Shown here piece by piece: positions 22,757 through 30,204 of a DNA stretch of 34,411 nt (positions are counted from its first letter, which is position 1; every line of letters begins with the position of its first letter). The position numbers and the translations under genes are program-made. Location of the stretch: contig NZ_WTLH01000021.1 in the NCBI RefSeq assembly GCF_011421595.1, forward strand, positions 3,460-37,870. The letters are read 5' to 3'. The DNA comes from Streptomyces sp. YIM 98790. GTDB lineage: Bacteria; Actinomycetota; Actinomycetes; Streptomycetales; Streptomycetaceae. The notes under the pieces were generated by a model, which was not told the origin of the DNA, did not search any database, and was given only the letters and a program-made list of their open reading frames with translations.

Positions 22757-23383
22757 ATGTCCCACATATCCCTGCGGCGGACCGCTGCCCGCTCCCGCCC
22801 GGCGGAGCCGTCCCGGCGCACAGTGTTCACGGGGCTGTTCGCCCTTACCGCCGCCACCCTCACCGCCTGCGGCAGCGTCCAGGAGGACAGCGGCGGGTCG
22901 GCGGGGCTGGGAGCGGCGCAGGGCAGTTCCTCGCAGTACTTCGCCCCGGCGGAACGCACCGTGGTCCCCACGGTGCAGGGAACCACCCTGGAGGGTGCGG
23001 AAGCCGACATCGCGTCGCTGCGCGGAGACGTCGTCGTGATCAACATCTGGGGATCGTGGTGTGCGCCGTGCCGCAAGGAAGCCCCCGAGCTCAAGGAGCT
23101 CGCCGAGCAGACCGAACCCCTGGGGGTGACGTTCCTCGGCATCAACGTCCGCGACAACCGGACCGCGGCGAAGGGTTTCGAACGCACCTATGGCATCACC
23201 TACCCCAGCATCTACGACCCCTCCGGCCGCACCATGGCCGGCTTCCAGAGCCTGGCCCCGCGGGCCGTGCCCACCACCTACGTCCTGGACCGGGAGGGCC
23301 GGGTGGCCGCTGTGTCCATCGGCCCTCTCACCTACCGGGACTTCCTCCCCATCATCGAGGACATCGCCGCCGAGACCGCCTGA
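22757..23383 (+). CDS. TlpA/ResA-like thiol-disulfide lipoprotein (second copy)
   Basis: 208 residues from the ATG at 22757. The signal is SRRTVFTGLFALTAATLTAC, again twin-Arg plus lipobox. The redox site is NIWGSWCAPCRKEAPEL; FLGINVRDNRTAAKGFERTY and GITYPSIYDPSGR closely follow the paralogue at 18470, and VPTTYVLDREGR holds the cis-Pro. It closes the plus-strand operon (CcdA-like, AhpC/TSA, glutaredoxin-like, two small membrane proteins), so it is the probable outer recipient of electrons from the CcdA-like protein at 20141. Confidence 0.9.
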   Translation: MSHISLRRTAARSRPAEPSRRTVFTGLFALTAATLTACGSVQEDSGGSAGLGAAQGSSSQYFAPAERTVVPTVQGTTLEGAEADIASLRGDVVVINIWGSWCAPCRKEAPELKELAEQTEPLGVTFLGINVRDNRTAAKGFERTYGITYPSIYDPSGRTMAGFQSLAPRAVPTTYVLDREGRVAAVSIGPLTYRDFLPIIEDIAAETA

Positions 23384-23417
23384 CCGCCCACCCCCTGCGC
23401 AAGGGCCGGGTGCGGCG

Positions 23418-24284
23418 TCACTCCGTGGTGGCGATGCGTTCGGTGAAGGACTCACCGGCGTCGGTGGATTCGTAGACGCCGCCTCCGGTGGCGGCGAGCA
23501 GGCGCCCGTCGGCCAGGGCGGTCAGCGCCTGCGGGCCGCCGCCGGGCACCTGTCCGGCGCGGGTCCAGGTGGCCCCGCCGTCCTCGCTGCGCAGCACGGT
23601 GCTGTCCGGGTCCAGGCCGTACAGGGTGCCGTCGGGGGCCCAGGAGAGGAAGGCGGCGACGGTGTCGCCGCCGTCGTCGAAGGTCGCACCGCCGTCGGTG
23701 GAGGTGGCGATGCCCCGCTGAGTGGTGGCCAGGACCAGGGCGGGGTCGTCGGGGCTGACGGCGAGGTCGACGGCGGCGATCTCGGCGCCGGTGTCCCAGG
23801 TGCGGCCGTCCGGGCTGGTCATGATCCGGCCGTGGGTGTGGCCGTAGAGGGTGTCGTGGGCGTATTCCAGGGCGTGGAAGTCGGCTTCTCCGGCCAGGGA
23901 GAGGGCGGTCCAGGTGCGGCCGCCGTCGGTGGATTCCAGCAGGCCGCGGTCGGCGGGCTCGTCGCTGCCGGGTTCGGGGTGGCCGCTGCCGTAGAAGTGG
24001 TCCGGCCCGGCGACGGTGAAGCCCATGTAGTCGGCTCTGTCCTCGCTGACGAGTTCGGCGGAGCCGTCGTCCCGCACGGTGATCACACCGTGGTGGGTGG
24101 CGACGTAGAGCAGACCGTCCGCGGGGTTGATGCCCAGTCCGTGGATGTGGGCCAGGTCCACGTCCTGTGGTGCGGCGGTCTCCTCGCCGTCTCCGGAATC
24201 GTCGGAACCGCAGGCGGTCAGGGCGAGGACCAGCGCCGCTGTGGCGGCGGTCAGGACGCGCCGGATACGGGTGTGCAGAAACAT
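23418..24284 (-). CDS. Beta-propeller lipoprotein (F510_1955/sialidase-like glycosylhydrolase family)
   Basis: 288 residues. The signal peptide ends in the lipobox LALTAC. The rest is a repeat protein with Asp-box motifs typical of BNR/sialidase-type propellers: STDGGRTWTAL, SPDGRTWDTG, STDGGATFDDG, SEDGGATWTRAG and STDAGESF. It opens LAHIHGLGINPADGLLYVATHHGV, the signature of the family annotated as F510_1955 glycosylhydrolase. Hydrolase activity is not evident from the sequence. It lies downstream of the DUF305 and DUF3105 genes in what looks like one minus-strand operon, though a 228-bp gap separates it. His pairs near the N-terminus (HIHG, THHG) are candidate metal ligands. Confidence 0.82.
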   Translation of the reverse strand: MFLHTRIRRVLTAATAALVLALTACGSDDSGDGEETAAPQDVDLAHIHGLGINPADGLLYVATHHGVITVRDDGSAELVSEDRADYMGFTVAGPDHFYGSGHPEPGSDEPADRGLLESTDGGRTWTALSLAGEADFHALEYAHDTLYGHTHGRIMTSPDGRTWDTGAEIAAVDLAVSPDDPALVLATTQRGIATSTDGGATFDDGGDTVAAFLSWAPDGTLYGLDPDSTVLRSEDGGATWTRAGQVPGGGPQALTALADGRLLAATGGGVYESTDAGESFTERIATTE

Positions 24285-24512
24285 GAGACTCCTCTTGGGG
24301 CGATGGGTGCGGAGCGGTGGGCGCCGCCCGTCCTCGGGGCATCAGCCCTCGTACGGCCGAGTGCCGGGAGCGGTGTCGGGCCGTCGGCGGCGGTCGGCAG
24401 CCGCGCGCCCGGGCGTCACGCAGCGTCCGCACCAGACGGCCGGTGCCGGCGGGGAGGTGAGGGCCTGCCGGGCAGACCCCCACCGTAGTGTCGTCTCACC
24501 CGGTCGCCGTGT

Positions 24513-25157
24513 TCATCCGGACGGGGCGGCGCCGCGGTCGGTGAGCATCGCGGCCATCAGCGTGATCTCCGATTCCTGGCCGCGTACCATGCCCTCGGCC
24601 AGACCGGTGATCTGCTCCTCCTGTGCCTGATCGGCCGCGGCCTGTGCCATGTGCACTCCGGCGCGGTGGTGCTCGGTGAGGAGTTGCAGGTAGCGGATCT
24701 CGGCGTCGGTGCCCTCGGCCCGGCGCAGGGCGTCGATCTTCTCCTCGGTGGCCATCCCGGGCATCAGCGCACCGCCGTCCCGGCCGGACATGCCGCCGTC
24801 CATGGTGTGGTCCATCCAGGCCATGGGCGGGTCGGCGGAGACCACCGGCAGGTCCCAGGACTCCAGCAGCGCCAGCAGCATGCCGCGCTGGTTGGCCTGG
24901 GTGTTGATGATGTCGTAGGCCAGGCGGCGGACTTCCGGGTCGTCGGTGCGGTCGCGGACGATGAAGGACAGCTCCACGGCCTGCTGGTGGTGGACCGCCA
25001 TGTCCCGGGCGAAACCGGCGTCCGCCGAGTCCTGCCCGGGTGGCCGGTCGCCGCTGCCCGGAAGCCGGGCCGCCGCGAGCAGTACGGCGGCCAGCACGAC
25101 CAGCGCCACCGCGCCACCGGCGGCGATCAGCCGCCCGCGCGGGCCGGGCCGGGTCAT
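24513..25157 (-). CDS. DUF305 protein, Met/His-rich, candidate copper-binding
   Basis: 214 residues; an N-terminal signal-anchor (LIAAGGAVALVVLAAVLLAA) puts the rest outside the membrane. The four-helix DUF305 core is clear: FARDMAVHHQQAVELSFIV, IINTQANQRGML and YLQLLTEHHRAGVHMAQAA, each with paired His/Met. The mid-loop MAWMDHTMDGGMSG then LMPGMATEEK is a methionine-rich segment. Synechocystis CopM, a DUF305 protein, binds copper, which supports a copper role here by family. The ATG overlaps the stop of the DUF3105 gene (ATGA). Confidence 0.88.
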   Translation of the reverse strand: MTRPGPRGRLIAAGGAVALVVLAAVLLAAARLPGSGDRPPGQDSADAGFARDMAVHHQQAVELSFIVRDRTDDPEVRRLAYDIINTQANQRGMLLALLESWDLPVVSADPPMAWMDHTMDGGMSGRDGGALMPGMATEEKIDALRRAEGTDAEIRYLQLLTEHHRAGVHMAQAAADQAQEEQITGLAEGMVRGQESEITLMAAMLTDRGAAPSG

Positions 25158-25801
25158 GGCATGCTCCCGGACGCGCAGGTGGCGCCGGGCTCGGGGGTCT
25201 GCTCGCCCTGCACGTACTTGAGGAGGAACTGCTCCACGCGCGGGTCGTCGGCGTCGTCGACGGCGAGCTGGTGCCCCCAGGCGGTCAGCACCACCGGGTC
25301 CTCCTGGTCGGCGTACGGGCTCAGAAAGGTGTAGGGGGTGGCCGCGACCCGGTCGGTCAGGGCCTTGATGTCGCCGTCCGCGGCCTGGTCGTTGTAGGTG
25401 ATCCATACCGCGCCGTGCTCCAGGGAGTGCACGGCCTGCTCCTCGCTGACCTCTTCCTCGTAGACCTTGGCGTCGCACGCGAGCCAGGCCGGGTGGTGAT
25501 CGCCGCCGGCGGCTGGGCTCATGGCGTAGTCCACCGGCTCGGTGGTGTGCGTCTGCGAGAGGTCCGCCCAGGTCTCCACCCCCTCGACGGTGGCCTTGCG
25601 GGCGGCTGCGGCGGCCTGTTCGTCCTGCTCGGTGGAGTACCACAGGTACCAGCCGCCGCCCAGGGTGGCGGCGGATATGACGGCGACGGCGCCCCAGGTG
25701 ATGATCTTGCTGCGGCGTTCACGGGCCTGGTCGGCGCGGCGCATCGCCTCGATACGGGCGCGGCGCTCGGCCGCCTGCGCCTTTCGGTTGGCGGAACTCA
25801 T
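25154..25801 (-). CDS. DUF3105 membrane-anchored protein
   Basis: 215 residues from the ATG at 25801 (MSSANRKAQAAERRARIEAM). A basic cytosolic N-terminus precedes one TM helix (IITWGAVAVISAATLGGGWYLWY) and an external DUF3105 domain. That domain includes GGDHHPAWLACDAKVYEEEV, VHSLEHGAVWITY and VVLTAWGHQLAVDD, all with conserved His; two Cys (WLACD and ATCAS) could pair. DUF3105 genes recur beside DUF305 genes in actinobacteria; biochemical function is not known to me. His clusters suggest metal binding. Confidence 0.87.
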   Translation of the reverse strand: MSSANRKAQAAERRARIEAMRRADQARERRSKIITWGAVAVISAATLGGGWYLWYSTEQDEQAAAAARKATVEGVETWADLSQTHTTEPVDYAMSPAAGGDHHPAWLACDAKVYEEEVSEEQAVHSLEHGAVWITYNDQAADGDIKALTDRVAATPYTFLSPYADQEDPVVLTAWGHQLAVDDADDPRVEQFLLKYVQGEQTPEPGATCASGSMP

Positions 25802-25887
25802 GGTCGGTATGCGTCCTTGTGCTGCGGTGTGGGTGGGCGGACAGCGGCGGACCCGGGGCGCGCGGGGCACGCCCGGGCCGGGGCGCG

Positions 25888-26328
25888 CTACACCCGCAGC
25901 AGCTGCAGCACGTGCAGGCCGGGCGGCCGGGGCTCGGCCGGGCTGCGGCAGCCCGGCTCCGATGCCGGCGGGCCCGGCGCCGGAGCCGGCGGGACGGCGG
26001 CGGGAGGCAGCCCGTCCGCGGTGGCCGGGAACGTGGCCTGCCGCGCCTCCGGTGCGACAGCCGGTTCCGCGCAGCGTTCACCGCCGCCGTCCCCGGCGCA
26101 CTCCGCACAGGGCTCACCGCCCGTCGCCGGCTCCGCGGCCGGGAAGGCCGCCGGCGCCGGGTGGTGATCCGTGCCGGCGGAGGGCTGCCGGGCGTCGGCC
26201 GCCGCACACGCGAAGAGCACGGAGACGACGGCCAGGAGGACCGCGGTGAGCAGACGAGCAACGGCCCGCCCTCGACGGCCGGATGACCGGACGGCAGGAC
26301 GCGGCTCCCTCCGCAGCAGCGGGATCAT
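25888..26328 (-). CDS. Cys-containing exported or membrane hypothetical protein
   Basis: 146 residues from the ATG at 26328 (MIPLLRREPRPAVR); an ATG at 26469 would add 47 Arg/Pro-rich residues and is less likely. One hydrophobic segment (ARLLTAVLLAVVSVLFACAAADA) is followed by a Pro/Ala-rich region with the Cys motif GEPCAECAGDGGGERCAEP and a conserved-looking end, GLHVLQLLRV. Short Streptomyces proteins ending in a similar LQxLRV peptide occur, but I cannot name the family. It is the first gene after the operator at 26549 and 86 bp before the DUF3105 gene. Real coding is probable but not certain. Confidence 0.5.
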   Translation of the reverse strand: MIPLLRREPRPAVRSSGRRGRAVARLLTAVLLAVVSVLFACAAADARQPSAGTDHHPAPAAFPAAEPATGGEPCAECAGDGGGERCAEPAVAPEARQATFPATADGLPPAAVPPAPAPGPPASEPGCRSPAEPRPPGLHVLQLLRV

Positions 26329-26671
26329 TCTCACCGCACGGATCCCGGCCAGGCCGGGGCCGGCCCGGCGAACCTGCCCCGACCGCAGGCGGGGCCGGAG
26401 GCGACCCCGGCCATACCGGCCCGTTCGCCGGCCGGGAAGCGTCCACGGAAAGGAGCGGGCGCCTGCCATGGCGCGTACCGGTTCCCGCGGCCGGACGAGG
26501 GCGCGGTCCCGTTCCCGGTGGCTGTGGGCACAGCCGCCACCTCCAAAACCTAAGACGCATAGGTGACAGCGAATGTACCAGGCGCCCGCCGCCGGCGCCC
26601 AGGGGCGTACCGGGCCCCTGGCCGGCGGCGCGGAGAGGTGGCGGCGCGGTGTCCGACGTGCGCCCGGGGTG
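26329..26671. other. Promoter region of the DUF3105-DUF305 operon
   Basis: A 343-bp gap between the SHOCT gene and the Cys-containing gene. It holds the operator at 26549-26563. No convincing gene was found; frames on either strand are Arg/Pro/Gly-rich. Confidence 0.5.
26549..26563 (-). promoter_or_regulatory. BlaI-type candidate operator of the DUF3105-DUF305 operon
   Basis: CCTAAGACGCATAGG fits the 15-bp consensus CCTAwGnnnCwTAGG exactly. Read on the minus strand the site continues TTAGGTTTT, so TAGGTT could be the -10 of the promoter facing the Cys-containing, DUF3105 and DUF305 genes. Confidence 0.75.
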
Positions 26672-26941
26672 CTACGGCTCCGGCCGGTGGCGCGCCAGGT
26701 GCCCGCGTGCCTGCGTGTATTCCTCTGCGTCGATCTCCCCGCGGGCGAACCGGCGGTCGAGGATCTCCTCCGCGCTCTCCCGGCCAGGCATGCCGTGGTC
26801 GCGGCTTCCGGCTTCCCCGCCGGTCCGGGAGGTGTTCTGCGACAGGCGGATCACGGCCCAGACCACCAGGCCGATCAGAGCGATCCACACCAGGGGCGCG
26901 ATGGCCATCATCCACATCCAGCCACCGCCGTCCCAGTACAT
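26672..26941 (-). CDS. SHOCT-domain small membrane protein
   Basis: 89 residues from the ATG at 26941, with GGAGG 11 nt upstream; GTG 26953 or ATG 26950 would add four or three residues. The N-terminus is MYWDGGGWMWMMAIAP, then one TM helix (VWIALIGLVVWAVIRL). The C-terminal SHOCT motif is SAEEILDRRFARGEIDAEEYTQAR. It is the third gene of the Sco1-DUF2752 unit (88 bp after DUF2752). The family is linked to oligomerisation or membrane regulation; the exact role is unknown. Met/Trp-rich starts of this kind are common beside copper genes. Confidence 0.85.
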   Translation of the reverse strand: MYWDGGGWMWMMAIAPLVWIALIGLVVWAVIRLSQNTSRTGGEAGSRDHGMPGRESAEEILDRRFARGEIDAEEYTQARGHLARHRPEP

Positions 26942-27029
26942 CACCACCATCACCTCCGCCCTGAATGCACCTTTTTCTACCTTAAGCGGGATTCTGCGGC
27001 TCGGCGCCGGGCAGGTACGCCGGGGGCGG

Positions 27030-27593
27030 TCAGCGGTGCCGGTGCCGCCGCAGCAGGAGCACCACCACGAGTGCCGCCACCAGCGGAACGGCCGCCGCGT
27101 ACAGCAGCAGCCCGGCTGCCATCCCGCCGTCCGGCTCCGGGCCCAGCAGGTCCGCCCGGGTCTGCTGCCGGACGGTCAGGGCGGCGGTCAGCACCGCTGC
27201 GGCGGCGATCGCGGCACGGCGGTGGGTGATCCGCACATTGGGCCAGCGGCCGGTCAGCCGTCCGGCCGCCTCCCGGACCAGTGCCGCGACCGCGCCCGGC
27301 ACCAGAAGCACAGCGAGCGGGTTGAAGCGCAGCGCGTCGCCGAGATCCCCCAGCGCCGCCGCGTGCACCGCGCGGGTGCCGCCGCACAGCGGCCCCATCA
27401 CTCCGGCGTAGTGCAGCGGGCCGTGCAGATCCACCGGGGGCAGGCCGAAGAGCGCCATGGCCGCCCCCGCCGCCAGCCCGACGGCCGCCAGCGGGCCCGC
27501 CCATCGGTGACCGTCCCGCTCTTCCCAGGCCAGACGGAACGGCATCGCGTACTGCCACGCCGTACTTCTCACCCACGCTCCCGGCTTCTTCAC
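27030..27593 (-). CDS. DUF2752 membrane protein
   Basis: A 187-residue protein with about four TM helices. The family motif is MGPLCGGTRAVHAAALGDLGDALRFNPLAVLLVP; most members have CPxCGxTRA, and here the first Cys is absent (only LCGGTRA). The ATG overlaps the Sco1 stop (ATGA), so the two are co-translated. The C-terminus is basic (LLLRRHRHR). The function of DUF2752 is unknown; linkage to Sco1 suggests a role with copper or cytochrome oxidase maturation. Confidence 0.82.
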   Translation of the reverse strand: MKKPGAWVRSTAWQYAMPFRLAWEERDGHRWAGPLAAVGLAAGAAMALFGLPPVDLHGPLHYAGVMGPLCGGTRAVHAAALGDLGDALRFNPLAVLLVPGAVAALVREAAGRLTGRWPNVRITHRRAAIAAAAVLTAALTVRQQTRADLLGPEPDGGMAAGLLLYAAAVPLVAALVVVLLLRRHRHR

Positions 27594-28255
27594 GGGGTCC
27601 GGCCCCTCAGCAGCTTGGGCAGATCCCTCGCGTAGTCCTCGGCTGTGGCCTCCTCACCGCTGTAGATCACATGCGCCTTGTCATCTTCGGCGAAGAAGGC
27701 CAGAACGGTCTTGCCGTGGGTGGCGGTCACCGTGCCGTCCTCGTCGACCGTGGGCGGCGCCATGCCCACCCCCACGGAGCGGGCCGCGGCCTCCACGGTC
27801 CGGTAGTCGCCGCTGAGCCCGATGAAGTCCGGGCTCCCGGCACCGCGCAGCCATCTGCCCAGCTCTTCCGGGGTGTCGCGCTCGGGATCGGTGGTGACGA
27901 AGACGAACCGCAGCTGCTCGCGCTGCGCCGGTGACAGATCCTGATAGGCCAGTGCGAGGTTGCTCACGGTCAGCGGACAGGCGTCGGGGCAGTGGGTGTA
28001 GCCGAAATAGAGCAGAGTGAGCTTTCCCTCGGTGTCCTCGCGCAGGTCGAACGGCTCACCGCGGGTGTCGGTCAGGACCAGGTCCGGCTTGCGGAAAGGC
28101 TGGTCCAGCACGGTCGCGGCCCGGGTCGGGCCCGTGGAGACCTCGCTGAAGACGGCGCCCGGCGGTTCCTCGGAACCGCCACCGCCGCCGCAGGCCGACA
28201 GGGCCAGCGCGGCGATCACGGCCAGGACAACGGCCGGCACGGAGGGCTTGCGCAT
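27590..28255 (-). CDS. SCO1/SenC-type copper chaperone lipoprotein
   Basis: 221 residues from the ATG at 28255 (GGAG about 11 nt upstream). The lipobox LALSAC is followed by a Gly/Ser linker. The thioredoxin fold carries the copper motif GYTHCPDACPLT (CxxxC) and the distal His in TATHGKTVLAFF, the three ligands for Cu(I)/Cu(II) in Sco proteins. VFVTTDPERDTPEELGRWL and FIGLSGDYRTVEAAARSVG are typical. It delivers copper to CuA of cytochrome c oxidase or acts as a thiol reductase. The operator at 28308 sits 53 bp upstream. It heads the Sco1-DUF2752-SHOCT operon. Confidence 0.95.
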   Translation of the reverse strand: MRKPSVPAVVLAVIAALALSACGGGGGSEEPPGAVFSEVSTGPTRAATVLDQPFRKPDLVLTDTRGEPFDLREDTEGKLTLLYFGYTHCPDACPLTVSNLALAYQDLSPAQREQLRFVFVTTDPERDTPEELGRWLRGAGSPDFIGLSGDYRTVEAAARSVGVGMAPPTVDEDGTVTATHGKTVLAFFAEDDKAHVIYSGEEATAEDYARDLPKLLRGRTP

Positions 28256-28307
28256 GATGAACGGCTCCAGGAATCGGCGAGCGGATGCCGCACACCCGCA
28301 CCATAAA

Positions 28308-28322
28308 CCTAAGCTCCTTAGG
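28308..28322 (-). promoter_or_regulatory. BlaI-type candidate operator of the Sco1 operon
   Basis: CCTAAGCTCCTTAGG is the most symmetric member of the set (perfect 6-bp arms, 3-bp spacer). On the minus strand it continues into TTAGGTTTA, so TAGGTT may be the -10. It lies 53 bp upstream of the Sco1 ATG. Confidence 0.8.
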
Positions 28323-28471
28323 TATTGGTGGGAGTCTACGGCAGACCGATCCCGGCCAGACGTCACCCCCGGCTGCGACGCGAACGCCGCGGAAGGCTGC
28401 GGTGCGGGCAGGACCGCGACAGCGGGGACCAACTCACCAGTCCCCTGAACCGCCGGTCCCCGGCGGAAAAC

Positions 28472-29452
28472 TCACACCACGGGCTCCGCGGCGGCGACCG
28501 GATCGTCCGGCAGCGGGCAGGTGCTCATCCCCGTCGCCGCGACCGCGGGCTGGGCGGCCAGAACGAACGGCACAGCCAGCAGGACCCCCGCCGTCAGCGC
28601 CCCGCCCCAGGCCACCGCACGGCGCACCGGCCGGCGCGGGCCCAGCAGCCGGTGCACCCGGCCGGCCACGTGACCGCCGGACGCCGCGAGGGACGCGGCG
28701 GGTGCCCCGGCGCCGGCCAGCCCCACCAGAGCACCGGCCAGGGTGAGGGAGCCGGTGCGGGCCGTTGCCGCATCGTCGGCGGCCAGCTCCACCAGCCGCC
28801 GCGTCTCCTGCGCCGCCAGGCGGAACAGCGGCAGGCCCGGGAAGGCCCGCTCCATGGCCTCCACATAGGCCAGGACCAGGTGGTGCCGCTGCCGGATGTG
28901 GGCCCGCTCATGCGCGATCACCGCCCCCAGCTCCCGCGGGTCCAGCGCGGCCAGGGCCGCCGTGGTCAGCACGATGCGGTGGCCGTGACCGGGAAGACAG
29001 TAAGCGGCCGGGCGGTCGTCGTCCAGCACGGTGACACCCAGGTCGGGCCGGGCGCGACCGACCATGGCCAGCACGGCGGCGTGCCGCACGCGCTCCCGGC
29101 GTGCCCGCCACACGGCCGCCCCCAGACACCACCCGGTACGGCCCGCCACGGCAACGGCCAGTGCCGTCCCGGAAGCCGCTGCCGCCGCACCGCCGGGGAC
29201 CGCGTACTGAGCGCGCAGCGCCATGACACAGGCGTGCAGCATCTCGGCGAGACTGCCGCTGACCGGCACCGTCGGCACGGCCAGGGCCAGCCCGGCCAGT
29301 GCGACGGAGGCGATGACGGTGGCCGTGACCGCCTGCCAGGCCCAGATGCCCAGCTTGGGCGCCCGCGCCGTCCAGCCCGGCCGCGCCAGCAGCATCGGCG
29401 CCAGCACCGCCAGCACCGTGGCATAGCCCAGCAACAGGACAGCGATCCTCAC
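28472..29452 (-). CDS. M56-family (BlaR1/MecR1-like) membrane metallopeptidase
   Basis: A 326-residue protein. About four TM segments flank a cytosolic gluzincin domain with HExxH (AVIAHERAHIRQRHHLVLAYVEAM) and downstream RRLVELAADDAATA, which provides the third zinc ligand region. It lacks the C-terminal penicillin sensor domain of BlaR1 and ends shortly after the last helix with TCPLPDDPVAAAEPVV. The ATG overlaps the repressor stop (ATGA). By analogy it cleaves or triggers cleavage of the BlaI-type repressor on receiving a signal; here the signal could be copper or a redox state rather than a beta-lactam. Confidence 0.92.
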   Translation of the reverse strand: MRIAVLLLGYATVLAVLAPMLLARPGWTARAPKLGIWAWQAVTATVIASVALAGLALAVPTVPVSGSLAEMLHACVMALRAQYAVPGGAAAAASGTALAVAVAGRTGWCLGAAVWRARRERVRHAAVLAMVGRARPDLGVTVLDDDRPAAYCLPGHGHRIVLTTAALAALDPRELGAVIAHERAHIRQRHHLVLAYVEAMERAFPGLPLFRLAAQETRRLVELAADDAATARTGSLTLAGALVGLAGAGAPAASLAASGGHVAGRVHRLLGPRRPVRRAVAWGGALTAGVLLAVPFVLAAQPAVAATGMSTCPLPDDPVAAAEPVV

Positions 29453-29823
29453 GACTCACCCTCCGCGCGCCGCGCCATGAGCGCCGCCCGCAGCTCGGCG
29501 ACCTCCGCGTCGTCCAACTTCTCGAACAGCCGCACCAGGGTCGCGGCGCGGTCCGCGCCGCTCTCCCAGACCTGGTCGATGAGGGAGGCGGCGTACTCCT
29601 CACGGCTCTTGGTCACCTGATACCGAAAGGCTCTGCCGTCCTTCGACCGCGTCAGCCAGCCCTTGCGGTGCAGGACCTCCATCACCGTCTGCACCGTGTT
29701 GTACGCCAGCGGCTGCGGCCGCCCGCCGTTGAGACAGGCCAGAACCTCGCGCACCGTCGGCGGCTCCTTGGCAGACCACACCACATCCATGATCGCCTGC
29801 TCCAGCTCGCCGAAGCCCCGCAT
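29449..29823 (-). CDS. BlaI/MecI/CopY-family transcriptional repressor
   Basis: A 124-residue winged-helix protein. MRGFGELEQAIMDVVWSAKEPPTVREVL is the canonical start; the recognition region is YNTVQTVMEVLHRKGWLTRSKDGRAFRYQVTKSREEY, and the C-terminal helices form the dimer and cleavage region. Its operon with an M56 peptidase is the BlaI-BlaR arrangement. GGGAGGA precedes the ATG, and a 15-bp dyad lies 25 bp upstream, consistent with autoregulation. It lacks the CxCx4CxC copper site of Enterococcus CopY, so any metal response would come through the peptidase. It is the best candidate to bind the six dyads in this island. Confidence 0.93.
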   Translation of the reverse strand: MRGFGELEQAIMDVVWSAKEPPTVREVLACLNGGRPQPLAYNTVQTVMEVLHRKGWLTRSKDGRAFRYQVTKSREEYAASLIDQVWESGADRAATLVRLFEKLDDAEVAELRAALMARRAEGES

Positions 29824-29847
29824 CCGGCCGTCCTCCCTTCACGAAAA

Positions 29848-29862
29848 CCTAAACGCCATAGT
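29848..29862 (-). promoter_or_regulatory. BlaI-type candidate operator (autoregulatory)
   Basis: CCTAAACGCCATAGT matches the 15-bp consensus at all but two arm positions. Minus-strand reading gives TTTAGGTTTTCG ahead of the repressor start, again with TAGGTT as possible -10. Confidence 0.7.
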
Positions 29863-30204
29863 ACGTGCCTGCCTCTCTCGGGCAGCGTGTCCAGAGTTGC
29901 AGCTCCAGGCATCGGCGCCAGGCCCACCCGGCGAGCATCACGTCGGCGGCCAGGCGCAGCGCGCCGCAGCCGGAGACGGGTCGCTCGCGGCTTCCGCCGG
30001 CACGGGAACGAGGACCGGTGCCCTCATCCCCGGAACACCCCGGCAGGATTCGAACCTGCGCACACGGCTCCGGACCCCGGATGCGCACCGACCGCCGCCC
30101 GTCCCGACCAGCCACGGAATGGGCTGCTCGGCCGCTTTCCAAGATCATTACGAGCCCTTGGTTCTGTCGTGAAGTCGGCCGGCTCCGCTGTGGAGAACAT
30201 CTGC
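29863..30204. other. Intergenic region holding the left partial tRNA-Arg copy
   Basis: No gene is seen. The tRNA-like segment at 30038-30074 is the main content. Flanking DNA up to the PIN gene is ordinary GC-rich sequence. It probably marks the left boundary of the integration hotspot. Confidence 0.5.
30038..30074 (-). repeat. Partial tRNA-Arg 3' copy (att-like), left
   Basis: 37 bp identical to the 3' half of the tRNA-Arg at 34327-34398 (T-arm, variable loop and part of the anticodon arm). The match stops at GGCTCCGGA, inside the anticodon loop, as expected for a tyrosine-recombinase crossover scar. No terminator hairpin accompanies this copy. Confidence 0.8.

Noticed and set aside
22640-22760. 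A BlaI-type operator before the second TlpA gene
   Set aside because: No CCTAwG-like arm is present; the gene is 3 bp from its neighbour and needs no promoter of its own.
26970-26990. CTACCTTAAGCGG upstream of the SHOCT gene as a seventh BlaI-type site
   Set aside because: It lacks the CCTAAG/CTTAGG arm with the 3-bp spacer; only a TTAAG core resembles it.
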